The notes beneath the pieces were generated by a model. That model was given only the letters and a program-made list of their open reading frames with translations. It was not told the origin of the DNA and ran no database searches. A DNA stretch of 64,000 nucleotides from positions 11,967,070 through 12,031,069 of the forward strand of contig NC_064038.1 of the NCBI RefSeq assembly GCF_932526225.1. Reading direction: 5' to 3'. A program made the translations under genes and the position numbers. Below are positions 44,615 through 57,000 of this stretch, in pieces; the stretch's first letter is position 1; each line of letters begins with the position of its first letter. Source of the DNA: Nematostella vectensis (lineage: Eukaryota; Cnidaria; Anthozoa; Actiniaria; Edwardsiidae).

Positions 44615-47600
44615 AAATTTATGCCATATTGGTCAATATTAAGGAATGTTGAAAAGCTAGTACACACTCTGGAATAAAGAAATTATTTACCGTGCTTAGT
44701 TAAATATAAAGTTTTCTACATAAAGCAATCCCATTTAGCGAATTGGATGAAGGTTATATCAGGACAGCGAAATGTGGTGTTTACTTTCATTCGCCATGGT
44801 GACAATTTAATTGCCTCTTTTAGGAAAACGCCTTCAATAATGAAATGAAATCCAAGCCAATTTGGTCATTCGCACTGAAATGTTTTTAAACCACAGTTGA
44901 GGCGACAAAGGAGCAGAAAAGATCATTGAAACATTAGGTAAGAATAGTTTCACAGATAAATGAAAGTAAAAAAACGATAGATTTGTTTTTTTTAATTCTG
45001 ATAAAGTACGTTTGCTTCTTTTCTATCAGTTTTATTGGCTTTCAAATAAATCGGAATCTCAAAGTTGTTTTCTGGTAAGTAAAAAAAAAATTAGCGTAAG
45101 TTCACTAGGAAATTATGAACACGCCTTTATGCATGCATACACAAACTTCCTACATAATTTAAGGCATATTTTTGCTATAAATACACTTGTGGGAACTTGA
45201 AGAAAGAAAAATGATATTGAAAAGATGTCCTTAAAAATCTGAAGAAAAAAAAAACGTAAAAGAATGACAGTGATTTGAATTACAGTTATACTTGTGAAAA
45301 ATATCACAATATAAGAGAATACAAATAATTTTAAAAATAGCTTTCCTTGAAACACTGTTATTCATAATCGATCAAAGCGTGGCAAACAATTTTGCCGCTA
45401 TTTTTAACAGCACAATATTTTTTTAAACGTAAATGAATATAGTTTGATCTTTTATTTTTTATCCATCTTATCCAAAAGCAGCAAATAGTTTTTTTTTCAT
45501 TCACCTACGAACAACATATAAAATAGCAAGATTTTAGGGGATGGTCTTACATAAGGCTAAGAAAACACCTTTATTTGCTTTTTTGCAAGTTCCAAAAATT
45601 ATGATAATCATTATTCTCGATAGTTATACCAAATTCAAACCGCGAGATAAGTTTAATTCTTTAAAGTTCTTTCGAAAACTGCATTTTTTGGCAATATTTT
45701 AAATGAGTAATGCACAGATAATCAAAGATGGTCACAGATGAAGAACCTTAGTCCAAGCTCAATCTTACTTAAGTAACAGATTCTCCAATTCCAGTCTAAC
45801 AAAGCTAGTCGCCTAGGATTCCGCTGAGAGTACAGTGGAGGATAGCTAAAGAAGTGGTAGCCATGGGTACCAAGAAATTTAGAAAGTCTCGTCAAAATTT
45901 CGCCTAAGTCTCGGAATCTCGCCGTTTTTTTACGCACTCGGAGTCTCTTTTTTTGTTCAGAATTTTTGGGGTCTCGGAGTTTCGTTTCTTTACTACACGG
46001 TCTTGGAGTCTCGGATTTTTAAACGTGATCTCAGGGTCTTGAGCCTTAAAGTTTAGAAATTGTAGGAGGATTTAATGATGTAATAAGATCCCGCTTATAT
46101 GTTTCCATAACCAGATAAACAATTCTCTACATGAACGATTTCATAATCTAGTCTCGCCTTGGCTGTTTAATCGGAAAGTACTCCGGGCTCAGATTCTGAA
46201 ATTTGTATTGTTTGTAAGGGCGTTTCTAGCCTCATAAAACGGTGCTCAAATCCAACGGTACAATGATTGAAATAAATGTAATGTATCCCATTTCCAGATG
46301 GTGCTAATTACATCTCCTCGCGATATGAGGAACTCATTTTATGCCATATTGGTCGATATTAAGGGATGTTGAAAAGCTAGTACACACTCTGGAATAAAGA
46401 AATTATTTACCGTGCTTAGTTAAATATAACTAAGAACTTGCTTTATTGCAAGTTCCAAAAATTATGATAATCATTATTCTCGAGAGTTATACCAAATTCA
46501 AACCGCGAGATAAGTTTAATTCTTTAAAGTTCTTTCGAAAACTGTATTTTTTGGCAATATTTTAAATGAGTAATGCACAGATAATCAGAGATGGTCACAG
46601 ATGAAGAACCTTAGTCCAAGCTCAATCTTACTTAAGTAACAGATTCTCCAATTCCAGTCTAGCAAAGCTAGTTGCCTAGGATTCCGCTGAGAGTACAGTG
46701 GAGGATAGCAAAAAAAGTGGTAGCGATGGGTACCAAGAAATTTCGAAAGTCTCGTCAAAATTTCGCCTAAGTCTCGGAATCTCGCCGTTTTTTTACGCAC
46801 TCGGAGTCTCTTTTTTTGTTCAGAATTTTAGGGGTCTCGGAGTCGCGTTTCTTTACTACACGGTCTTGGAGTCTCGGATTTTTAAACGTGATCTCAGGGT
46901 CTTGAGCCTTAAAGTTTTGATATTGTAGGAGGATTTTATGATGTAATAAGATCCCGCTTATATGTTTCCATAACCAGATAAACAATTCTCTACATGAACG
47001 ATTTCATAATCTAGTCTAGCCTTGGCAGTTTAATCGGAAAGTACTCCGGACTCAGATTCTGAAATTTGTATTGTTTGTAAGAGCGTTTCTAGCCTCATAA
47101 AACGGTGCTCAAATCCAACGGTGCAATGACTGAAATAAATGTATTGTATCCCATTTCCAGATGGTGCTAATTAGATCTCCTCGCGATATGAGGAACTCAT
47201 TTTATGCCATATTGGTCGATATTAAGGGATGTTGAAAAGCTAGTACACACTCTGGAATAAAGAAATTATTTACCGTGCTTAGTTAAAAATGAAGTTTTCT
47301 ACATAAAGCAATCCCATTTAGCGAATTGGATGAAGGTTATATCAGGACAGCGAAATGTGGTGTTTACTTTTATTCGTCATGGTGACAATTTAATTGCCTC
47401 TTTTAGGAAAACGCCTTCAATAATGAAATGAAATCCACGCCTATTTGGTCATTCGCACTGAAATGTTTTTAATCCACAGTTGAGGCGACAAAGGAGCAAA
47501 AAAGATCATTGAAACATTAGGTAAGAATAGTTTTACAGATAAATGAAAGTTAAAAAAGATAGATTTGTTTTTTTTAATTCTGATAAAGTGCGTTTGCTTC

Positions 47601-50600
47601 TTTTCTATCAGTTTTATTGGCTTTCAAATAAATCGGAATCTCAAAGTTGTTTTCTGGTAAGTAAAAAAATAGCGTAAGTTCACTAGGAAATTATGAACAC
47701 GGCTTTATGCATGCATACACAAACTTCTCTGCACAAGCAAGTGAACTTCCTACATAATTTAAGGCATATTTTTGCTATAAATACACTTGTGGGAACTTGA
47801 AGAAAGAAAAATGATATTGAAAAGATGTCCTTTAAAAAATCTGAAGAAAAAAAACGTATTAGAATGACAGTGATTTGAATTACAGTTATACTTGTGAAAA
47901 ATATCACAATATAAGAGAAAACAAATGATTTTAAAAATAGCTTTCCTTGAAACACTGTTATTTATAATCGATCAAAGCGTGGCAAACAATTTTGCCGCTA
48001 TTTTTAACAGCACAATATTTTTTTAAACGTAAATGAATATAGTTTGATCTTTTATTTTTTATCCATCTTATCCAAAAGCAGCAAATAGTTTTTTTTTTCA
48101 TTCACCTACGAACAACATATAAAATAGCAAGATTTTAGGGGATGGTCTTACATAAGGCTAATAAAACACCTTTATTTGCTTTTTTGCAAGTTCCAAAAAT
48201 TATGATAATCATTATTCTCGATAGTTGTACCAAATTCAAACCGCGAGATAAGTTTAATTCTTTAAAGTTCTTTCGAAAACTGTATTTTTTGGCAATATTT
48301 TAAATGAGTAATGCACAGATAATCAGAGATGGTCACAGATGAAGAACCTTAGTCCAAGCTAAATCTTACTTAAGTAACAATTTTTCTCCAATTCCAGTCT
48401 AGCAAAGCTAGTCGCCTAGGATTTCGCTGAGAGTACAGTGGAGGATAGCTAAAGAAGTGGTAGCGATGGGTACCAAGAAATTTCGAAAGTCTCGTCAAAA
48501 TTTCGCCTAAGTCTCGGAATCTCGCCGTTTTTTACGCACTCGGAGTCTCTTTTTTTGTTCAAAAGTTTAGGGGTCTCGGAGTCTCGTTTCGTTACTACAC
48601 GGTCTTGGAGTCTCGGATTTTTAAACGTGATCTCAGGGTCTTGAGCCTTAAAGTTTAGATATTGTAGGAGGATTTTATGATGTAATAAGATCCCGCTTAT
48701 ATGTTTCCATAACCAGATAAACAATTTTCTACATGAACGATTTCATAATCTAGTCTCGCCTTGGCAGTTTTATCGGAGAGTACTCTGGGCTCAGATTCTG
48801 AAATTTGTTATTGTTTGTAAGGGCGTTTCTAGCCTCATAAAACGGTGCTCAAATCCAACGGTGCAATGATTGAAATAAATGTATTGTATCCCATTTCCAG
48901 ATGGTGCTAATTACATCTCCTCGCGATATGAGGAACTCAATTTATGCCATATTGGTCGATATTAAGGAATGTTGAAAAGCTAGTACACACTCTGGAATAA
49001 AGAAATTATTTACCGTGCTTAGTTAAATATAAAGTTTTCTACATAAAGCAATCCCATTTAGCGAATTGGATGTAGGTTATATCAGGACAGCGAAATGTGG
49101 TGTTTACTTTCATTCGTCATGGTGACAATTTAATTGCCTCTTTTAGGAAAACGCCTTCAATAATGAAATGAAATCCAAGTCAATTTGGTCATTCGCACTG
49201 AAATGTTTTTAAACCACAGTTGAGGCGACAAAGGAGCAGAAAAGATCATTGAAACATTAGGTAAGAATAGTTTCACAGATAAATGAAAGTTAACAACGAT
49301 ATATTTGTTTTTTTAATTCTGATAAAGTACGTTTGCTTCTTTTCTATCAGTTTTATTGGCTTTCAAATAAATCGGAATCTCAAAGTTGTTTTCTGGTAAG
49401 TAAAAAAAAAATTAGCGTAAGTTCACTAGGAAATTATGAACACGCCTTTATGCATGCATACACAAACTTATCTGCACAAGCAAGTGAACTTCCTACATAA
49501 TTTAAGGCATATTTTTGCTATAAATACACTTGTGGGAACTTGAAGAAAGAAAAATGATATAAAAAAGATGTCCTTAAAAAATCTGAAGAAAAAAAAAACG
49601 TAAAAGAATGACAGTGATTTGAATTACAGTTATACTTGTGAAAAATATCACAATATAAGAGAATACAAATAATTTTAAAAATAGCTTTCCTTGAAACACT
49701 GTTATTCATAATCGATCAAAGCGTGGCAAACAATTTTGCCGCTATTTTTAACAGCACAATATTTTTTTAAACGTAAATGAATATAGTTTGATCTTTTATT
49801 TTTTATCCATCTTATCCAAAAGCAGCAAATAGTTTTTTTTTTCATTCACCTACGAACAACATATAAAATAGCAAGATTTTAGGGGATGGTCTTACATAAG
49901 GCTAAGAAAACACCTTTATTTGCTTTTTTGCAAGTTCCAAAAATTATGATAATCATTATTCTCGATAGTTATACCAAATTCAAACCGCGAGATAAGTTTA
50001 ATTCTTTAAAGTTCTTTCGAAAACTGTATTTTTTGGCAATATTTTAAATGAGTAATGCACAGATAATCAGAGATGGTCACAGATGAAGAACCTTAGTCCA
50101 AGCTCAATCTTACTTAAGTAACAGATTCTTCAATTCCAGTCTAGCAAAGCTAGTCGCCTAGGATTCCGCTGAGAGTACAGTGGAGGATAGCAAAAGAAGT
50201 GGTAGCGATGGGTACCAAGAAATTTCGAAAGTCTCGTCAAAATTTCGCCTAAGTCTCGGAATCTCGCCGTTTTTTTACGCACTCGGAGTCTCTTTTTTTG
50301 TTTAAAATTTTAGGGGTCTCGGAGTCTCGTTTCTTTAATACACGGTTTCAGAGTCTCGGATTTTTAAACGTGATCTCAGGGTCTTGAGCCTTAAAGTTTA
50401 GATATTGTAGGAAGATTTTATGATGTAATAAGATCCCGCTTATATGTTTCCATAACCAGATAAACAATTCTCTACATGAACGATTTCATAATCTAGTCTC
50501 GCCTTGGCAGTTTTATCGGAGAGTACTCTGGGCTCAGATTCTGAAATTTGTTATTGTTTGTAAGGGCGTTTCTAGCCTCATAAAACGGTGCTCAAATCCA

Positions 50601-52178
50601 ACGGTGCAATGATTGAAATAAATGTATTGTATCCCATTTCCAGATGGTGATAATTACATCTCCTCGCGATATGAGGAACTCAATTTATGCCATATTGGTC
50701 AATATTAAGGAATGTTGAAAAGCTAGTACACACTCTGGAATAAAGAAATTATTTACCGTGCTTAGTTAAATATAAAGTTTTCTACATAAAGCAATCCCAT
50801 TTAGCGAATTGGATGAAGGTTATATCAGGACAGCGAAATGTGGTGTTTACTTTCATTCGTCATGGTGACAATTTAATTGCCTCTTTTAGGAAAACGCCTT
50901 CAATAATGAAATGAAATCCACGCCTATTTGGTCATTCGCAATGAAATGTTTTTAATCCACAGTTGAGGCGACAAAGGACAGAAAAGATCATTGAAACATT
51001 AGGTAAGAATAGTTTTACAGATAAATGAAAGTTAAACGATAGATTTGTTTTTCTTAATTCTGATAAAGTACGTTTGCTTCTTTTCTATCAGTTTTATTGG
51101 CCTTCAAATAAATCGGAATCTCAAAGTTGTTTTCTGGTAAGTAAAAAAATTAGCGTAAGTTCACTAGGAAATTATGAACACGCCTTTATGCATGCATACA
51201 CAAACTTATCTGCACAAGTAAGTGAACTTCCTACAAAATTTAATTCATATTTTTGCTATAAATGCACTTGTGGGAACTTGAAGAAAGAAAATTGATATTG
51301 AAAAGGTATCCTTAAAAAAGTGAAGAAAAAAAAGTAATAGAATGACAGTGATTTGAATTACAGTTATATCTTCACAATATAAATGAAAACAAATGACTTT
51401 TAAAATAGCTTTCCTTTAAAAACTGTTATTTGTAGTCGATCATAAGCGCGGCAAACAATTTTGCCGCCATTTTTAACAGCACAATACTTTTTTTTAAACG
51501 TAAATGAATATAGTTTGACCTTTTATTCTTTTATCCATCTTATCCAAAAGCAGCTAATAGTTTTTTTTATTACCTACGAACAACATATAAAATAGCAAGA
51601 TTTTAGCGGATGGTGTTACAAAAGGCTAAGAAAACACCTTTATTTGCTTTTGTGCAAGTTCCAAAAAATATAATAATCGTATATTCTCGATAGTTATACC
51701 AAATTCAAACCGCGAGATAAGCTTAATTCTTTAAAGTTCTTTCGGAAACGGTATTTTGTGGCAATAATTTAAATGAGTAATGCACAGATAATCACAGATG
51801 GTCACAGATGAAGAACCTTAGTCCAAGCTCAATCTTACTTAAGTAACAATTTTCCTTCAATTCCAGTCTAGCAAAACTAGTCGCCTAGGATTCCGCTGAG
51901 AGTACAGTGGAGGATAGCTAAAGAAGTGGTAGCGATGGGTAACAAGAAATTTCGAAAGTCTCGAAAAAATTTCGCTAAGTCTCGAATCTCGCCGTTTTTT
52001 ACGCACTCGGAGTCTCTTTTTTTGTTCAGAATTTTAGAGGTCTCGGAGTCTCGTTTCTTTACTACACGGTCTCGGAGTCTCGGATTTTTAAACATGATCT
52101 CAGGGTCTTGAGCCTTAAAGTTTAGATATTGTAGGAGGATTTTATGATGTAATAAGACCCCGCTTATATGTTTCCATA
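44615..52178. repeat. 1.74 kb macrosatellite, about five copies
   Basis: Anchor TATGCCATATTGGTC occurs at about 44617, 46337, 47203, 48943 and 50685. Copies 1, 3 and 4 are about 1720-1742 bp; copy 2 is only 866 bp because an internal block is deleted; copy 5 is cut off near 52178. Copies are mostly over 95% alike by eye, so the array is young or homogenised. Each unit contains a segment rich in GTCTCGGAGTCTCG, and AT-rich parts. The open frames inside it differ between copies by frameshifts and show no domain, so I regard it as non-coding. Confidence 0.9.
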
Positions 52179-53047
52179 ACCGGAGGGAAGGGGGGGGTAA
52201 ATAGGTATGTAAATCCGCCGATCCGCTACATTTTTGTGGCAGATACGTGGATCCGTCGATATTTTTAGATACGCATGGTTTGACAGATAAACAATAGCAT
52301 CGATTGAAATTCATTCCAAATCCGCCATTTTCAATTTCACTATGACTTTGCCTGTGTGGATAAATTAATTGATGAATAACACAATCGATCCAAAAATGAC
52401 CCTCATAAGAAGATGTCCAAATCCAACCATGGCTAATCATTAACCCGTATGGTTAACCATAACTAAACACTTAAAAGAGGATCTAGCAAATCCGAAAGGC
52501 GCAAACAATCTTTCGAAATATCGTGGCTAAACAACTTTACGTTTTCAATCAAACAATATATTTTGAGTCGCTGGGACTTGGAAAGCAAAGCTTTCTGGGA
52601 ATAGGAATGTCTAATATATAGATCTAGGAACTGCCTAATAGCAACAAAAACATTTTTTTTTCGCTCAATAAATCCAGTAAGGCTATAGGACTGCTTGTGA
52701 TGCCACCGAAGACGTCACTCATCATGATACTATCTTCTAGAACTATAATTTTAAGTTTGACGATGTTTCTAACATGTTTCTATCGATGACGTCATACACC
52801 ACGTGTCAATTCTGTTTAACCTCCTTACGATTTTTATGTCATGAAATATGATTTTTTAATTATTATGACGTCATCCATTGCATCACAACAAGGGAGCACG
52901 GCAGAATGTATTCCTAAAAGCGCGCGATTGATATTATTACGAAAATATACCACTGTGTAATGCAACACCTCATGTGTGTTTTTTTTGTAAGGGGATTCAT
53001 CAGTTGCGCTGTTGGGGGTGTGGGGCTCGCATTGTGAGGTGGATTAT
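52179..53047. other. Diverged transposon debris
   Basis: It includes ATATATAGATCTAGGAACTG at about 52615, a diverged copy of the TATAGATTTAGGC motif, followed by repeated GATGACGTCAT sequences (52700-52880). No gene is seen. Confidence 0.4.
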
Positions 53048-53255
53048 GTTTGTCAACAGGGTCTTTGTTCGTTTTATCGGTTACAGACCGCCCAAATATA
53101 TAGGATATATATAGGATACGCGTAGTGTCGGCACGAAGTGCCGCCGAAAGATGCACGAAGTGCATCGCGAGCCTCTCTTTGGTCGAACTTCTCGGTAACT
53201 CTCTATCCTTGGAGATGATTCGGGCATTATACGAACAAAGACCCTGTTGACAAAC
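53048..53255. mobile_element. 208 bp MITE with 24 bp perfect inverted ends
   Basis: GTTTGTCAACAGGGTCTTTG starts the left end and the exact complement CAAAGACCCTGTTGACAAAC ends the right. Inside are two small hairpins sharing a core, CGGCACGAAGTGCCG and GATGCACGAAGTGCATC (53130-53167). No transposase. Confidence 0.8.
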
Positions 53256-54263
53256 ATTTTGTCGACGTTATCGATGTCACTGATCACGTGACGTTGAATC
53301 CTTCGACCCCCACCCTTAACATCTACATACTAATTTAAGTGGTCATACAATGTTTCTTCCATGAGATGTGGACTTTTTTTTTTCCTTTTGATAGACATAA
53401 CCAGATTCTACCCGGCAACTTTTGGGCAACTTATACAATTTCGAGCTACCTTTTCAATTTTGAGCAACGTTTTTGATTTTCCGAGCAGTCTTAACCAAAA
53501 TTAGAACGATTTACTATGTATTTGGGTATTTTGTGGTGATTTCTTGTATAATGATGTTAAAACCGTTAAAAACTCGCATGGGTTCTAGAAGTTTTAAAAA
53601 GAAACAATGAAAACAAAAGCATGGAGGCGGGCGGCCCGCGGGGGACTCTCCAGAAAAGTAGACGGGGTGATCCACCTATCTGTTAGGGTATACAATTCTT
53701 ACCAACTGCCATCCTTTAGGGGACTTTTAATGTTTTTTTTTTCCGATTCTCGCGCTAATGGTGGCCTTATTCGCCCGAAATGTATTTTTTAATAATACCA
53801 CAATTCAACTTATCGGTTGATACTTCCGGCTTTATTGTCGGTAACAATACAGGATCTCTCAGCTAATTAAAACTGCATTGTTCTCGCTATACTAAATAGA
53901 AAACAAAATTGACAGATTGACAGTTTACCAGAGAAACCACAACATCTAGGCCCGTATTTTATCGTGCGCGAATCCCAATTACTTCCTAGTCGTGAGTCGC
54001 GATCGAAAACTACGGCAAGAGAATGATCCAGCAGGACTATGAGAGGTCTCATCTCTCCTTATACCTCAAAGATTTTAAAGGCTCTCCTATATCTGCTGTC
54101 ACCAAGTTCTTTTTCTGACGTCATGCTCAGTTGACATATCGTTGCAGCCCCCTTGACAGCTACATGACATCTTCCAAGTTTGGTTGTCTTATGTTGTTCC
54201 TATAAGTTATAACGTTGACTGTTTATTATATTTATGGGTGACTGTTGTAACATTTATGAGTGT
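53256..54263. other. No gene seen
   Basis: Diverged copies of the CACGTGAC ... CAATGTTTCTT repeat near 53285-53370 and of CATGACATCTTCCAAGTTTG near 54160 suggest old transposon sequence. Confidence 0.4.
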
Positions 54264-54265
54264 TA

Positions 54266-55336
54266 CAGTCGAAGCTCTCTGAGCGACCGCTCAGGTAAGC
54301 GACCAGCTCCGATAACGACCACTATCACAAAAAAACCGATTGAATTGTCACATAAACTCTGTAATTCTAAGCCCTCGTAAGCGACCAACTTATCGGTGCG
54401 AACAGCTCCGTTAACGACAAAAATTTTAAACCACCAAATGAGATTTTCTTTTATTTTTAAGCTCTCGTAAGCGACCACAATAATTTTTGGCTTTACAAGA
54501 TCAGTCAACACCTGATAAACATCATATTCAATGCATGCTAAAATCTTATATAAAGCGGAAATGTTGTGATGTTTCACAAAAGCTGCCTTTCCAGTAGGCA
54601 ACCATTAAAGTATTTCATAATTACAATTTTCTAGCTTTGATTTCAACCATGGGATATTTTCTGGAACTACACAATACAAGGAATAGAATCTCTTGTCCAT
54701 TTCCAGCTCCACGATTTATCCTTTTTCAAGTTACAATAGCCATCCCTTGTTTGTTACAAGCTTTAGAAAGCGGCTAACAAAAGACGCCATGCGATAGGCA
54801 CAGAAGATATTCTTATGACGGAAACCTTAAGTCGTCGATATAAACGAGCAGAACGAGCTACTTTGCGTAGGATTAATTGATATTTTATAAAACAACTCAC
54901 TCTCATGATGACTTAAATACCTCGCTTTGCGAACATTTTGCCAACATGGTTCCATGTATTTAAAAGTCAGTTATTTTAAGTTTTTTTTGTTTACAGTTAC
55001 AGTTACCGTATTAGTGATTCTATAAATATTCGGAAAAATAAAAATGAATCTTTAGCAATGTAGTTGCGTGCCGTTTAGATGCACCTTTTCTGTAGATGTT
55101 TTCAATTAAATTTTATCATTAAAATCAAGCAATAAACCAAAATATTACAGCGTTGTTATTATCACGATAACTTTAAGATTCAATTTTAATTAAGCTCCCG
55201 TAAGCGACCAACACATATTGTTAAAGTTTTTGGCGCCCAGTGGTCGCTTATGAGAGCAAGCTCTCGTAGGAAACCAGCTCCGTTAGCGACCACAATTTTA
55301 AGTTTCCAAGGTGGTCGCTTACGAGACCTTCAACTG
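54266..55336. mobile_element. Pogo/Tigger-type non-autonomous element, 1.07 kb
   Basis: Left end CAGTCGAAGCTCTCTGAGCG and right end CGCTTACGAGACCTTCAACTG are inverted, with TA on both outer sides (54264-54265 and 55337-55338), as for Tc1/mariner-class insertions. TAAGCGACCA-type subrepeats occur near 54292, 54380, 54467, 55201 and 55240. The interior has no transposase. Confidence 0.7.
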
Positions 55337-55380
55337 TATTACATTAATTGGTGATACAGCTGTTATCTCGACACTAAAGG

Positions 55381-55448
55381 TGATCAATGGTTACCTATAC
55401 ATACATAACAATATGATAATAGTTACATACTTATACACCTCATTATTA
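55381..55448. repeat. ~70 bp direct repeat, left copy
   Basis: Contains TATACATACATAACAATATG and TTACATACTTATACACCTCA. A copy with few differences is found at 59446-59513, directly on the other side of the 55452-59442 insertion. Confidence 0.75.
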
Positions 55449-56094
55449 TAATATATAGATTTAGGCACTGCCTAAAAGCGGACCCAGCATACATTCAATT
55501 TGAGCCACATATATATTTTTTTAATCTGGAATTTTTTTTGGGGGGCGTTTAAGTAAGTATCATCGAAAAATTGAAATTTAATTATAGATCATTACAGCTA
55601 AATGTGTGCTTTTTTTATTCTCTTCAGCATTTAAACAATATTGACGCACAAAATGTGTACATAAATTTTGACATATCAGGATTGAACACTGTGTGTGTAT
55701 TGTATTTGTCAGGTTAATATGATCCATACCTGCCTATCATATGCTGTACTAATTCATTCCTATTTTTCTTACTTTTATAATTTTCTTTCAGCTGAAGCGT
55801 TAAGAATTCTTTTAGTAGAAATTTCAAATATTGGCTAAACAGTTTAACTAGCCTTCTCTTCTGTAATTTTTAGACTAATACTGTAATCGTGGTCTTGGTG
55901 TTTCGTACAAAAGACTGAAATGGACCCACTAGACCCCTATATTCAAGGGAACATACACCTTATTATAATTTCACATTACCAGACCCGTACCCAGGGGGGG
56001 GGGGAGGGGTGCAGGTGTCAACGGCTGAAAGTTCACTTCCAGTTTGCAATAGATGTGCTATTTGTAGGCAAAACTATAAAACATAAGCTAATTC

Positions 56095-56182
56095 AAGGTA
56101 TGAATCAACACAAGGTTGAAACGGTATGTTAAACATCTCTTTGATACAGAGTGGTTGCGCTGACGTTTCGAGAGTTAGCCCT
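56095..56182 (-). repeat. Penelope-associated terminal sequence
   Basis: CAACACAAGGTTGAAACGG and GGTTGCGCTGACGTTTCGAG, the same sequence that forms the hairpin at 9511-9707. Here it lies on the 3' side of the GIY-YIG remnant, where a Penelope element would have its terminal repeat. Confidence 0.6.
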
Positions 56183-56329
56183 TCGTCGGAGCAAAAGAAA
56201 CTGAATAGGATGGGGGAGTGGTATTTATAGTTGTGAGAACAATAGGCAGTAAGCCGGCGCCGCGGTCTGACAAAGGAAGAAGGAACACTAGGTAATTAGC
56301 CAGGGGCGCGCTAAAGAAATCGTAATGGT

Positions 56330-57000
56330 CTATGCAAAGAGCAGTTTTTCTTTTATACCTAGAGGGGCTCTACAGCCAAAAGAGAAAGTAATTCTATTCT
56401 CTTTCTGGATGCGAGAGTCATTGGAACCGTTGTGTAGAGAAACTCCACAAATAGACAAGTGGTGGACAGAGTGTCCTGGGACGGTTGATTACATCGTTTT
56501 CACAAAAACGCGTGCCGAGCATGCGACCGGTTTCTCCGATGTAGATCATACCGCAAAGTTTACAAGAAATGCAATAAATAAGGCTGGGTCCGCATTGGGT
56601 CCGATAATGCAGGTGGTATAAGCGATGTAATCAGAAGTGGTACACCTCTTCCTGGAGCACTTGTAAAAGTGCCAGGCTCTAGATTATCGGGAGTCAAGGT
56701 GCTTCTGAGCACCTTGGCTCCCGATGATCTAGAGCCTGCAAGACCGGCAAGAGAAGAGCTGAGGCTGAGGAAAGATAGCGGCCGTTTCAGGGTCTTCTTG
56801 TAGAATCTTAAAGTTCGTAGTTCTTATAAAATGTTAGAGGAAAAGGGGATTCTATGCTCACTCCTAGGCTCAGAGGATTGCAATGCAACAGCGCGATCAA
56901 CGGAACGAGCGCGATCGAGAGCGTTAGCGACAACATGAGCAGGATAACCACGGTCACTAAAGAATTGACACAGATTAAGAGTGAAAGTCAGAGTTATCGC
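56330..57000 (-). pseudogene. Penelope-like retroelement remnant (RT end and GIY-YIG endonuclease)
   Basis: Reading the minus strand from about 57000: SDRGYPAHVVANALDRARSV (end of the reverse-transcriptase thumb region), HRIPFPLTFYKN, then CISCKLCGMIYIGETGR, the core of a GIY-YIG nuclease as in Penelope-like elements (56523-56570), and finally APLGIKEKLLFA with a TAG at 56330-56332. The parts lie in different frames and conserved spacing is lost, so it is a decayed 3' portion. The long + strand frame at 56325-56621 is only its antisense shadow. Confidence 0.75.

Noticed and set aside
44615-52178. LTR retrotransposon or tandem gene family
   Set aside because: No protease, RT or integrase motifs, no primer-binding site, and the open frames differ between copies; a tandem macrosatellite explains it.
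56325-56621. 98-codon + strand frame
   Set aside because: Antisense of the Penelope GIY-YIG remnant, whose conserved motif reads on the minus strand.
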